38,978 nt of DNA, taken from the NCBI GenBank assembly GCA_022796795.1, contig JAAWJI010000038.1, forward strand, positions 1 through 38,978, given 5' to 3'. Below are positions 1 through 7,859 of the stretch, in pieces. The notes under the pieces were generated by a model, which saw only the letters and a program-made list of their open reading frames with translations, did not search any database and was not told the DNA's origin. The position numbers and the translations under genes were made by a program. Each line of letters begins with the position of its first letter. Within the stretch, counting starts at the first letter, position 1. Source of the stretch: Lachnospiraceae bacterium (GTDB taxonomy: Bacteria > Bacillota > Clostridia > Lachnospirales > Lachnospiraceae).

Positions 1-197
1 CCGAACAGCGAAAAATCACCGTTTGTCGGATAAAGCAGCCCTGTCAGCACTTTCATTAGTGTGGTCTTACCTGCGCCGTTCTCACCGATAAAGCCGTATC
101 TATGCTTATTTTTGAGACTAATGCTTACATCATCAAGAGCAAGGAAATCACCGTATTTCACGGATATTCCGTGTGTTTGCAGGATCATGTTTTCCAT
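1..197 (-). CDS. ABC transporter ATP-binding protein, N-terminal part (runs off the window)
   Basis: The first 65 codons of an ABC ATPase are visible; the rest lies beyond the left edge. The Walker A loop GENGAGKTT appears about 40 residues in, preceded by the usual first strands (QTHGISVKYGDFLALDDVSISL). The start at 197 is set by a GGAGGG ribosome site 7 nt upstream (205-210). The N-terminus resembles drug/bacitracin-type or lantibiotic-immunity-type exporter ATPases, but the substrate cannot be judged from this piece. A membrane partner is expected further left. Confidence 0.85.
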   Translation of the reverse strand, partial: MENMILQTHGISVKYGDFLALDDVSISLKNKHRYGFIGENGAGKTTLMKVLTGLLYPTNGDFSLF

Positions 198-215
198 TTT
201 GCAGCCCTCCTTTCA

Positions 216-467
216 TTATCCAAATGTGCGCTTGATCTCGTCACGTTCTCTCCCGGCTTCCACCCAATTTTCTACATATCCGCAATCAAAACCTCCATTT
301 CGTTTTGTGTGTAAGTTTCTGTTACAGTCATAGCATACTACAAAAGCGACATTTCTTCCGCTTTGTCCATAATCGGTAGGTTTTTGTCCATGAAAAAGCG
401 GCGTTCCTGTTCTCCCTGTTGTATAGGGATAGAAAAACGCCGCGTCTGCGTCATATTCCGTTTTCAT
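216..467 (-). CDS. Doubtful small ORF, 83 aa, possible gene remnant
   Basis: An open frame ending 18 nt before the ABC ATPase start, with a weak GAGAAAG ribosome site. The C-terminal half looks protein-like and has three cysteines (CYDC, then FDCGYVENW), which could suggest a partial zinc ribbon. No family was recognised. The N-terminal third is encoded by a strong terminator hairpin (393-443), which argues against an intact gene with this start. It may be the decayed 3' end of a longer gene, or noise. Confidence 0.25.
   Translation of the reverse strand: MKTEYDADAAFFYPYTTGRTGTPLFHGQKPTDYGQSGRNVAFVVCYDCNRNLHTKRNGGFDCGYVENWVEAGRERDEIKRTFG
393..443 (-). terminator. Rho-independent terminator downstream of the DUF554 gene
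   Basis: Arms GCGGCGTT (398-405 and 436-443) pair perfectly, with an inner TCCCT/AGGGA stem. On the minus strand the stem is followed by five T (complement of 393-397). It lies about 70 nt after the DUF554 stop and would end that transcript before the ABC ATPase gene. Confidence 0.65.
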
Positions 468-515
468 TTATTCTTTCTCAATGCTGTGTGCTGGTGGCTG
501 GGCTGGATGAACTTT

Positions 516-1199
516 TTATATAAAGTGACACAGGATCATGGCCATAAAGATGGCCGGCACCATATTCATCACCTTCACCTTGGTGGCGCCGATGAGATTC
601 GTCCCCAATGCCATGATCAAAAGGCTCCCCACCACACACATCTGCACAATGCTGTCATTGGACATAATGGGCGCTGCCCACTGGGCCAGCAGGGTAATCC
701 CTCCCTGGATCACCAGCACCACCACAGAGGCAAAGATCACCCCCACGCCCAGGGTGGAGGCAAAAATAATGGAGGAGCAGAAATCCAGCAGGGATTTGGT
801 GTAGAGCATGGTGCAGTCCCCGGTCAGTCCGGCCTTCAAAGAGCCCACGATAGTCATGGCGCCCACGCAAAAAAGAAGGGAGGCTGTTACAAATCCCTCT
901 GCAATGGATACCCCTCCCTCCGGACTGGCAAACCGGTTCTCCAGCTTTTTGGCAAAGGAATTCAGTCTGTCGTCCAGCTTCAAAACCTCTCCCAGCAGGG
1001 TTCCCGTCACCATGGAGATAATCAGCACCATGGTCTTTGCGCCCTCATCAAAGATCCCGGTGATTCCAATATATAAGGTGACAAAGCCCATGGCTTTCAT
1101 GAGGGGCTCTCCCTGGGCCCCTGTCACAAACTTCCGAAAAAGCAGCCCGATGCAGCTGCCTACTAGTACTGCGATTACATTTACTACTGTGCCTGACAT
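516..1199 (-). CDS. DUF554 family membrane protein (YdfK/YqgA type)
   Basis: A 227-residue, very hydrophobic protein with about six to seven membrane segments. It opens with MSGTVVNVIAVLVGSCIGLLF, the typical start of DUF554 proteins, and has the family's full length. Glycine-rich helices such as GVGVIFASVVVLVIQGGITLLA are characteristic. The family's function is unknown; members are inner-membrane proteins, possibly transporters. A near-consensus promoter lies upstream (1335-1363) and a terminator downstream, so it is probably a single-gene unit separate from the VOR operon. The start is supported by AAGGAG shortly upstream. Confidence 0.9.
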   Translation of the reverse strand: MSGTVVNVIAVLVGSCIGLLFRKFVTGAQGEPLMKAMGFVTLYIGITGIFDEGAKTMVLIISMVTGTLLGEVLKLDDRLNSFAKKLENRFASPEGGVSIAEGFVTASLLFCVGAMTIVGSLKAGLTGDCTMLYTKSLLDFCSSIIFASTLGVGVIFASVVVLVIQGGITLLAQWAAPIMSNDSIVQMCVVGSLLIMALGTNLIGATKVKVMNMVPAIFMAMILCHFI

Positions 1200-1334
1200 G
1201 TTTGACTCCTTTCATGGCAGATTCCACGCCATTACGATAGATTCAAAAGATTTCTTCCAAGCTTTATCCTCTGAAATCTCTTTCTGAATTGTACTTACGA
1301 AAAGCAGGAAACCTTCTTTGAGATTCCCCGCTTT

Positions 1335-1363
1335 ACTATACTCGCAATTTTTTGGTTTGTCCA
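1335..1363 (-). promoter_or_regulatory. Sigma-70-type promoter for the DUF554 gene
   Basis: On the minus strand a -35 TGGACA (1358-1363) and a -10 TATAGT (1335-1340) are separated by exactly 17 nt, about 135 nt upstream of the DUF554 start. No clear terminator was seen between the preceding VOR gamma gene and this promoter, so some read-through is possible. Confidence 0.5.
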
Positions 1364-1389
1364 CTGCTGAAAGTTTTCTCTTTCTTCCT

Positions 1390-1938
1390 TCAGCTCCTCT
1401 GTGCCCGTCCGATCTCCAGCCCTTTCTCAAAAGCTTCTCTATTCAGAGGCAGCAGATTGGGCTTGCTTCCCAGCTTATGCTCAATCGTGCTCCACACCAC
1501 GTCTACTGGCAATACCTGAGAATATCCGATATAAACTCCCATCATAATAATATTCAAAACCTTGGGATTGCCCAGTTCCAAAGCAAGCTCCGTCACCGGC
1601 GCCTTTATCACATCCACGCCCTGGCGTACCCTGGCCTCATCTACAATGGAGCTGTTGACAAACAAGCGCCCGCCTTCCCTCAGCTTATCCTGAAACTTGT
1701 CAAGAGAGGCACCGTTGAGGACAATCAGGTCATCCATCTCATCGCCGATGGGGGAACCGATGCCCTTATCTGAAATCACCACATAGCAGTTTGCCGTGCC
1801 GCCTCTCTGGGCCGCTCCATAGGAGGGGAAAAAGGTTACATTTTTGTCGGTGGCGTCACAGGTAGCGGATGCCAAAAATTTGCCCAGGGTCATGACGCCC
1901 TGACCACCGAAGCCTGCAATCATAATATTTGTCTCCAT
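1390..1938 (-). CDS. 2-oxoacid:ferredoxin oxidoreductase gamma subunit (VorC/KorC-like)
   Basis: A 182-residue protein of the POR gamma family (PF01558). The GFGGQGVMTLGKFLA start and the SYGAAQRGGTANCYVVIS segment are hallmark motifs. This subunit completes the alpha/beta/gamma/ferredoxin complex that oxidatively decarboxylates a 2-oxoacid with CoA and reduces ferredoxin. It is the last gene of the tightly packed minus-strand block: the beta stop codon is 3 nt upstream and its ribosome site (AGGAGG) lies inside the beta gene's end. Subunit sizes fit the 2-oxoisovalerate or 2-oxoglutarate class better than pyruvate. The adjacent Ptb and Buk genes favour branched-chain 2-oxoacids, but this is inference. 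Confidence 0.9.
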   Translation of the reverse strand: METNIMIAGFGGQGVMTLGKFLASATCDATDKNVTFFPSYGAAQRGGTANCYVVISDKGIGSPIGDEMDDLIVLNGASLDKFQDKLREGGRLFVNSSIVDEARVRQGVDVIKAPVTELALELGNPKVLNIIMMGVYIGYSQVLPVDVVWSTIEHKLGSKPNLLPLNREAFEKGLEIGRAQRS

Positions 1939-1941
1939 TAC

Positions 1942-2694
1942 TTATACCTCCTCCTTTGACCGGTCTCTGTATACGCCCAACGGATATTCTGCCAGCATCT
2001 TTTCTTCCAGGAAATCAAGTGCGCTCAATGCGTCCATTCCCCAGTTGGTGGGACAGCTGGTCACGATCTCTACCATGGAAAAGCCTTTGCCGTCCAGCTG
2101 GTTCTGGATTGCCTTTTTAATGGCCTTTTTGGTTTTCATCACATTGGCAGGAGTGTTGCAGCTGGTGCGCTCCAGATAATAGGGCGCTGTCAGCTGGCTT
2201 AAAATCTCACACATGTGCATGGGATAGCCGTGCTCCTTGGGATCCCGTCCTTTGGGGGCAGTGGTTGCCTTCATGCCCACTAAGGTGGTGGGAGCCATCT
2301 GTCCGCCTGTCATGCCATAGATTCCGTTGTTGACAAAGATCACGGTGAAATTTTCGCCCCGGTTGGCCGCATGCATGGTCTCGGCCAGTCCGATGGAGGC
2401 CAGGTCTCCGTCTCCCTGATAGCTGATATACACAGAATTGGGGTTTACCCTCTTTAATCCGGTTCCTACCGCACAGGCCCGGCCATGGGGGGCGGTCACA
2501 TTGTCGCAGACCACATACTCCATATGCAGGCCGCAGCAGCCCACGCCTGTGATTAAAAAGGTCCGCTCAATAATGTCCAGCTCCTCGCACACCTCTCCGA
2601 TCAGCTTTCCAATCGTGCTGTGCATACAGCCCGGGCAAAAACCGGATACCTGGTCTTCGCAGATAAATTTTGTCCTTCCGTATATCTTTTCCAT
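1942..2694 (-). CDS. 2-oxoacid:ferredoxin oxidoreductase beta subunit, TPP-binding (VorA/KorB-like)
   Basis: A 250-residue thiamine pyrophosphate subunit. CPGCMHS near residue 20 matches the CxGC(G/M)H signature. The diphosphate/Mg motif is GDGDLASIGLAE followed by VNNGIYGMTGGQ. The frame stays open further upstream, but the start at 2694 is chosen because it lies 2 nt after the alpha stop, has AGGGGG at the right distance, and yields the family N-terminus (MEKIYGRTKFICED). It binds TPP and carries out decarboxylation of the 2-oxoacid. It is translationally linked to alpha. Confidence 0.93.
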   Translation of the reverse strand: MEKIYGRTKFICEDQVSGFCPGCMHSTIGKLIGEVCEELDIIERTFLITGVGCCGLHMEYVVCDNVTAPHGRACAVGTGLKRVNPNSVYISYQGDGDLASIGLAETMHAANRGENFTVIFVNNGIYGMTGGQMAPTTLVGMKATTAPKGRDPKEHGYPMHMCEILSQLTAPYYLERTSCNTPANVMKTKKAIKKAIQNQLDGKGFSMVEIVTSCPTNWGMDALSALDFLEEKMLAEYPLGVYRDRSKEEV

Positions 2695-2696
2695 GT

Positions 2697-3773
2697 CTAT
2701 GCCCCCTGTTCCTTCAAAATTTCTTTCACCGCATCCAAAATATTCTTTTTCTGCATCACATTGCCTCCGCTTCTCAGGCATGTACGGATGGGACAGCGGT
2801 CTTTCACTGCCTTTTCCACATCCACCACGTGAAGAGCCGGATTCGCCATTTCCACATCCAGAATCATCTTGCACACATCGTAATTGATTTCATCATAGGC
2901 CTCATAGGGATAGGGATTGATGATCTGAGGACGTATCATACCAATCTTTACCCCTTCCGCCCGCAGATCGTCGATGGCGGACTTTGCAATACGGGCCGAA
3001 ATGCCGTAGGCTGCAATTACGATCTGGGCATCCTCCAAAAGATATGTAGTATATTCTGAAGTCCAGGTCTCATAGAGAGACGCGTTCCACTGATTGGCCT
3101 TCTCCCACCGGTCTGTGTCCCAGGTTCCTGGCTCAATCCAGGAGCGCTTTCCAATAGGATGTCCAATTCCCGCCCATTCCTTTTTGCTCTCCTTTATGGC
3201 CGCCAGCTCCTCCTCTGTCTTCATGGGCGGAAGCTCTACTGGCTCCATCATGGTTCCCACCACTCCGTCAGACAAAACTAAAACCGGATTCCGGTCACGG
3301 TCTGCCAGCTCAAAGGCCCGGTAGGTCATATCCACTGCCTCCTGAACTGTGGCAGGTGCAAAGACAATCATTCTAAACCCGCCGTTCCCTGATGCCTTTG
3401 TAGCCTGCAGATAGTCCATCTGAGAGGGCTGGATGGTTCCGATTCCGGGACCTCCCCTCTGTACATTTACATAGACCAGGGGAACCCTTGCAGCTGCGCT
3501 GTAGGAAATCCCTTCACTTTTCAGGGAAATGCCGGTGCTGGCCGAGGACGTCATGGCGCGCTCTCCTCCGCAGCAAGCTCCAAACGCCATATTTACAGAG
3601 GCCACCTCACTCTCCCCCTGCACAAATACGCCGCCTACCTCCGGCATCCTTCTGGACATATACTCCGGAATCTCATTCTGAGGCGTAATAGGATATCCAG
3701 CAAAGAAGCGACATCCGGCTCTTACGGCCGCTTCTGCGATTGCTTCTGTACCTTTCATCAATACTCTGGCCAT
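2697..3773 (-). CDS. 2-oxoacid:ferredoxin oxidoreductase alpha subunit (VorB/KorA-like)
   Basis: A 358-residue alpha subunit of the pyruvate/2-oxoacid flavodoxin oxidoreductase family. It starts MARVLMKGTEAIAEAAVRAG and carries the YPITPQNEIPEYM motif near residue 30, typical of VorB and KorA. The C-terminal domain (about 240-350) is the family's second, transketolase C-like domain. The start at 3773 follows GGGAGGAGA; an upstream in-frame Met would overlap the ferredoxin gene and adds non-homologous residues. Gene order ferredoxin-alpha-beta-gamma is the standard four-subunit arrangement in Clostridia. The length suits VOR/KOR and is far shorter than the single-chain pyruvate enzyme. Confidence 0.93.
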   Translation of the reverse strand: MARVLMKGTEAIAEAAVRAGCRFFAGYPITPQNEIPEYMSRRMPEVGGVFVQGESEVASVNMAFGACCGGERAMTSSASTGISLKSEGISYSAAARVPLVYVNVQRGGPGIGTIQPSQMDYLQATKASGNGGFRMIVFAPATVQEAVDMTYRAFELADRDRNPVLVLSDGVVGTMMEPVELPPMKTEEELAAIKESKKEWAGIGHPIGKRSWIEPGTWDTDRWEKANQWNASLYETWTSEYTTYLLEDAQIVIAAYGISARIAKSAIDDLRAEGVKIGMIRPQIINPYPYEAYDEINYDVCKMILDVEMANPALHVVDVEKAVKDRCPIRTCLRSGGNVMQKKNILDAVKEILKEQGA

Positions 3774-3789
3774 TTCTCTCTCCTCCCTT

Positions 3790-3993
3790 CTATTTGTAAA
3801 CCTCGATGGCTCCCTCCGGACACATCCGGGCACAGGTGCAGCATCCGGTACATGCTTCCATATTCACCGGAACTACATATTCATATCCCTTGGCGTTAAG
3901 CTTATCGCCTACCGCCAACACATGTTTGGGACAAAACTTAATGCAATACTGGCAGCTTTTACACCGCTCTGCGATTACTTTAATCATCGCCAT
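3790..3993 (-). CDS. 2[4Fe-4S] ferredoxin-like delta subunit of the 2-oxoacid oxidoreductase
   Basis: A 67-residue protein with two full cluster motifs: CKSCQYCIKFCP near residue 11 and CTGCCTCARMCP near residue 48. Each contributes the CxxCxxCxxxCP ligands for one 4Fe-4S cluster. This matches the delta subunit that passes electrons from the TPP site to free ferredoxin. It is the first gene of the VOR set, 16 nt before alpha, with a strong GGAGGAG site before its start. MAMIK or MIK are both possible starts. Confidence 0.93.
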   Translation of the reverse strand: MAMIKVIAERCKSCQYCIKFCPKHVLAVGDKLNAKGYEYVVPVNMEACTGCCTCARMCPEGAIEVYK

Positions 3994-4025
3994 TTTCCCA
4001 TCTCCTCCTTCTCAAATCTTCCTGC

Positions 4026-4754
4026 TCAAATCCTCCTGCTGCTGTCTGTTCCAAAGTCTGCCTCCGAAGCTTCTGTCTCCTTTGGCAGCCACTCATACTT
4101 GAAGTATAAGTGCACTGGCATCAGCGGCGTTTCCGTTTTTTCCTTTGCCTGGCTATACAGCTCCTCCCGTACACAGGAAAATGCCACCTCTGCATAGGGC
4201 TTTAAAATCTCCTTCATCCGTCTGTTACCCTCCAGAAACTCCTCCAGTGTAGTAGAATACCCGTTGTTGGGATTGCTGATCATCTGAAGCTTATCCAGCC
4301 TGATGTGAGATACTCCCAGAATCCTTCCCAATGTCTCATCAATGTGATCCATATGGTCAGACCAGGGGCGGTAGGGATTGAGCACATAGCATACCGCTGT
4401 GTTCTCCTGATTCAGATACGCCCCATAGCCTCCCACCAGCCTTGCTCCGATATGGTCTCCGCCCACATCCAGAATCACGTAGCTGTCCTCTTTTTTCAGA
4501 TAATAGGGAACGCCGCCTACCATGGTGGGAGCGTCTGCAAACTGCCTTTCATAGTGAAGGCCTACTCCCATCCGGTCAAATTCCTCCTGCAGATCTCTGG
4601 AGCGGAACAAGGGCTTTGTCATGTCCATATCAAAAAAATGAACCTTCCTTTCTCCCCGCTTCGCCAGCTCACAGGCAAGATTTACGGCAATTTCACTTTT
4701 CCCGCTCCCGGTCTCTCCAATAAACACAAAATTTTTCTTTCCGTCCATCTGCAT
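4026..4754 (-). CDS. P-loop NTPase of the ParA/MinD/dethiobiotin-synthase-like class, role unknown
   Basis: A 242-residue soluble protein with a Walker A loop GETGSGKSE at residues 13-21, a FFDMDMTKPLFRSRD segment resembling a switch I/Walker A' region, and a Walker B-like VILDVGGDHIGAR. The SIMIBI-type fold (MinD, ArsA, dethiobiotin synthase) is inferred from these. It lies between ptb and the oxidoreductase genes, 32 nt before the ferredoxin, so it may serve the oxidoreductase (cofactor or cluster handling, or assembly) or regulate it. No biochemical role is assigned. The start (MQMDG or MDG) is uncertain, as the ribosome site GAGG is weakly placed. Confidence 0.75.
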   Translation of the reverse strand: MQMDGKKNFVFIGETGSGKSEIAVNLACELAKRGERKVHFFDMDMTKPLFRSRDLQEEFDRMGVGLHYERQFADAPTMVGGVPYYLKKEDSYVILDVGGDHIGARLVGGYGAYLNQENTAVCYVLNPYRPWSDHMDHIDETLGRILGVSHIRLDKLQMISNPNNGYSTTLEEFLEGNRRMKEILKPYAEVAFSCVREELYSQAKEKTETPLMPVHLYFKYEWLPKETEASEADFGTDSSRRI

Positions 4755-4844
4755 TCCGCGTTTTCCTCTTCTTCCCCTGGCAGATAACGGGCGTCAGCCG
4801 CTGATCTGTTTTCCCAGCTCACAGTTTCAAAATGTTTTGTATGG

Positions 4845-5768
4845 TCACCTGGATGATCTGCCTGCCGCCGCACTGGCTGCCGCCACAACAATAGACATAT
4901 ATTTCTCGTCTGCTGAGGAGGCACGGGAGGTAAGCACCACCGGACACTTCGCTCCCACGATAAAGCCTGCCATCCTGGCCTTGCAGGTAATCGTCAGCAT
5001 TTTCCCCATAATATTTCCCGCATGAATATTGGGCGCCACCAGCACGTCCGCATCGCCGGAAACCGGGCTTTCAAAGCTTTTGGCCCGGGCCACCTCCATA
5101 CTCATAGCACAGTCATAGGAAATAGGGCCCTCCACCACACAGCCCTGTATTTCTCCCCGCTTATTCATCTCCTTCAGCTCCCTGGCCTCCAGTGTCTCCG
5201 GCATTTTGGGATTTACCTTTTCCACACAGGCCAGCACGCCTACCTTGGGGCAGTCGTATCCCATGGCCCGCAGGGTATCTACCGTATTGCTGATAATATC
5301 CTTTTTCTGCTCCAGGGTAGGGTAGGTGACCATGCCTCCGTCCACCACCGCCAGAACCTTGTGATAGGTAGGAATCTCCAGCAGGGTAAAGTGCGACATG
5401 GTTCTTCCCTGTCCCAGCCCATGCTCCTTGTTCACCACAGCTTTGAGAATCACCTTGGTGTCCAGCATTCCCTTCATGAGGAAATCCGCTTTTCCTTCCC
5501 GGACCAGCTCCACAGCCTTTGCGGCTGCTTCCTCCAAACCCGGGCAGTCGTAGATATCCTCCTCCGGCACAGTCTCTCCAAGCTCTCCCAGAATCCCCAG
5601 GATTCCTGCCTTGTTTCCTACTAAAACCGGCTCAATAATCCCTTCCCCTCTGGCGTGGAGCACGGCCTCCAGGGTATGCCTTTCTCCCGCAGCGGCCACG
5701 GCCATGCGCTTCCTGTCCTGCTTTCCCTTCACCTGTGCAATCATCTCATCAAAATTATGAAATACCAT
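4845..5768 (-). CDS. ptb: Phosphate butyryltransferase / phosphate acyltransferase
   Basis: A 307-residue member of the PTA_PTB family. It converts butyryl-CoA or a branched acyl-CoA (isobutyryl-, isovaleryl-CoA) plus phosphate to acyl phosphate and CoA. Family features include VLVGNKAGIL near residue 50, the central segment GRTMSHFTLLEIPTYHKVLAVVDGG-like region, and the C-terminal DVLVAPNIHAGN...VLTSRASSADEKYMSI signature. The length is normal for Ptb. Its stop is about 90 nt before the P-loop gene and its start is 11 nt after the butyrate kinase stop. Together with Buk it yields ATP from the acyl-CoA made by VOR. Confidence 0.93.
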   Translation of the reverse strand: MVFHNFDEMIAQVKGKQDRKRMAVAAAGERHTLEAVLHARGEGIIEPVLVGNKAGILGILGELGETVPEEDIYDCPGLEEAAAKAVELVREGKADFLMKGMLDTKVILKAVVNKEHGLGQGRTMSHFTLLEIPTYHKVLAVVDGGMVTYPTLEQKKDIISNTVDTLRAMGYDCPKVGVLACVEKVNPKMPETLEARELKEMNKRGEIQGCVVEGPISYDCAMSMEVARAKSFESPVSGDADVLVAPNIHAGNIMGKMLTITCKARMAGFIVGAKCPVVLTSRASSADEKYMSIVVAAASAAAGRSSR

Positions 5769-5779
5769 AACATTTCCTC

Positions 5780-6847
5780 CTATGACGCGCTTCCATAAGC
5801 CTTCGGCTTCTCCCCGCGAAGAACCCGCAGAGCTCCCTCCGCAAGGCTTTTCATTTCATTTTCCCCTGGAAGCTCTATGACTGGAGCGATTTTTCCGACG
5901 TAGTCCTTCAGGGCATCGCACATTCTCCTACTGTAGGCGATTCCGCCTGTAAGGAATATGGCATCCACCTGGAACTTCAGGGACGCCGCCATAGAGCCTA
6001 TACATTTGGCATGCTGGTAAACCATAGTGCGGAATACCAGATCCGCCTCCTTGCTGCCGGCTTCAATCATCTTCTCCACCTCCCGGAAATCCCGGGTTCC
6101 CAGGTGAGAATAAACGCCGGAGCCATTGCTCAAAAGCTGCTTGACCTCTGAGGCCTCCATGCCCGAGTAGCACATCTTAATAATGGCCGAGGCCGGAATG
6201 CTTCCCGGGCGCTCCATGGAAAAGCAGCCCTCATCCACCACATTGTAATTGTCAATCACCTGGCCCTTCCGGTGAGCTGCCACAGACACGCCACCGCCCA
6301 TATGTACTCCGATGAGATTTACCTCCTCGTAAGCCCTGCCAAGCTTTTGTGCTGCTGCACGTGCCGCCGTTTTCTGATTCAGTGCGTGGAACATGCTCCT
6401 TCTGTAAATCCCCTTAAGCCCTGTTCCTCTGGCTTCCTCAATCAGCTCATCGGTAGACACCGGGTCCACAAAATATGCCGGAATCCCGTATTTTTGCGAC
6501 AGCTCATAGGCAATTCCGATTCCCAGACAGGCCGAATGTCTCCCGCCCACCTCCGGATTGGATGCATCCTTCACCGCATTTTCATCAATGAGATACGTTC
6601 CTGATGCCATGGGCTTTAAGGGGCCGCCCCGGGCACAGATTGCCGCAAAATCCTCAAGGCTGTATCCGGCCCTTTCCAATTCACCCATAATCAGCTTCTC
6701 CCGAAAGAGCACCTGATCTTTTACAGACCTTAGGGCCCCTAGCTCCTCCGCCGAATGTGCCGTGGATTTCAAATACAATTCCTGGTCATCCTCATACACG
6801 GCTATTTTCGTGGAGGTAGAGCCTGGATTTATGATTAAAAGCTTCAT
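5780..6847 (-). CDS. buk: Butyrate / branched-chain fatty acid kinase
   Basis: A 355-residue acetokinase-family enzyme that transfers phosphate from butyryl- or isobutyryl-phosphate to ADP. It shows the N-terminal LLIINPGSTSTKIAVYEDD motif, GVHMGGGVSVAAHRKG (phosphate site) and LTGGIAYSRRM near the C-terminus. The start at 6847 has GGGAGGAG at good spacing; the Met three codons earlier directly abuts that site. It starts 19 nt after the sugar permease stop, which ties this energy module to the transport operon. Chain-length preference cannot be read directly; VOR nearby favours isobutyrate/isovalerate. Confidence 0.93.
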   Translation of the reverse strand: MKLLIINPGSTSTKIAVYEDDQELYLKSTAHSAEELGALRSVKDQVLFREKLIMGELERAGYSLEDFAAICARGGPLKPMASGTYLIDENAVKDASNPEVGGRHSACLGIGIAYELSQKYGIPAYFVDPVSTDELIEEARGTGLKGIYRRSMFHALNQKTAARAAAQKLGRAYEEVNLIGVHMGGGVSVAAHRKGQVIDNYNVVDEGCFSMERPGSIPASAIIKMCYSGMEASEVKQLLSNGSGVYSHLGTRDFREVEKMIEAGSKEADLVFRTMVYQHAKCIGSMAASLKFQVDAIFLTGGIAYSRRMCDALKDYVGKIAPVIELPGENEMKSLAEGALRVLRGEKPKAYGSAS

Positions 6848-6866
6848 AGGTAACATCTCCTCCCTT

Positions 6867-7859
6867 TTATGCGTTTTTCTTTTTCCACAGGGGCCTTCTG
6901 CGCTTCAGGCCGTTATTCTTGTTTCTCGCATAAACGTCCACCGCTACGGCAATCATCACCAGCACGCCCTGAATCAAATCCTGATAGGTGGAGTCAATTC
7001 CCAAAAGAACCATGGCGTTATTGATAATTCCCAAAAGCAGCAGGCCGAACATGGCCCCGGCAAGACTGCCCTCTCCGCCCTGGAGGCTGATGCCGCCTAC
7101 CACCAGGGCAACCAGCACATTTCCGTCATAGCTGCCAGCCTGGGTTGCTACCGCCTGCCGGTTAAAGCAGGAGAGCATAATTCCGGACAGGGCTGCAGTA
7201 AAGCCGGAGATCACATAGGTACTGATTCCAATTCTCCGGGAATTCAGCCCGCTGTAGCGGCTGGCAAGGGGATTTCCTCCCACCGCATAGACATGCTTTC
7301 CAAAGGTGGTCCGATTCTGCACAAACCAGGCCAGGGCAAAGATTATCAGGAAAAAGACTACGAGGAACGGAACCCCCAGCACCTTTCCTGTGCCGATAAA
7401 GTTCATCAGATCGGAATGCATGCAGATAATGGTTCCCTGATTGGTAATGCGCTGGGCGATTCCCAGCACAATATTCTTTGCCGCCAAACTGACTACAAAG
7501 GCCGGAAGGGCAAAATAATACGAGATGCATCCGTTGAACAGCCCGCAGAGAACTCCAAGCCCCAGGCCGCATACAATCCCGAGAATGGTTCCTGCCGTGC
7601 TGTAGCCAAAGGCAATGGTAATCAGCACCATGGTACAGCCTGCCAGGGCGGCCGTGGAACCAATACAAAGATCAATTCCCCCGTTTAAAAGGGCAAAGCT
7701 GGTTCCGCAGACCATAATCCCCCAGATACATACTGCCAGAAGGATATTGAGCAGATTATTCACGGTCAAAAAGATTCCCGGCAGCCGAATGGACAGGGCT
7801 GCAACCAAAATAAGAAGCATAATCGGCTTTTGCAGGGAAAATCCTAATTTTTTCTTCAT
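6867..7859 (-). CDS. ABC sugar transporter permease (RbsC/AraH family)
   Basis: A 330-residue membrane protein of the BPD_transp_2 family, with about eight to ten helices. The conserved GGIDLCIGSTAALAG and, near the C-terminus, VVGGISLQGGEGSLAGAMFG segments identify the ribose/galactose/autoinducer-2-type permease class. Its start overlaps the ATPase stop by 4 nt (ATGA), indicating coupled translation. With the second permease it likely forms a heterodimeric channel. Confidence 0.92.
   Translation of the reverse strand: MKKKLGFSLQKPIMLLILVAALSIRLPGIFLTVNNLLNILLAVCIWGIMVCGTSFALLNGGIDLCIGSTAALAGCTMVLITIAFGYSTAGTILGIVCGLGLGVLCGLFNGCISYYFALPAFVVSLAAKNIVLGIAQRITNQGTIICMHSDLMNFIGTGKVLGVPFLVVFFLIIFALAWFVQNRTTFGKHVYAVGGNPLASRYSGLNSRRIGISTYVISGFTAALSGIMLSCFNRQAVATQAGSYDGNVLVALVVGGISLQGGEGSLAGAMFGLLLLGIINNAMVLLGIDSTYQDLIQGVLVMIAVAVDVYARNKNNGLKRRRPLWKKKNA

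Noticed and set aside
363..1076. Plus-strand frame opposite DUF554
   Set aside because: Extreme His/Gly/Gln richness typical of antisense frames; DUF554 is unmistakable on the other strand.
2695..2874. Upstream extension of the VOR beta frame
   Set aside because: It lies inside the alpha gene and encodes no homologous residues; the start at 2694 has a ribosome site.
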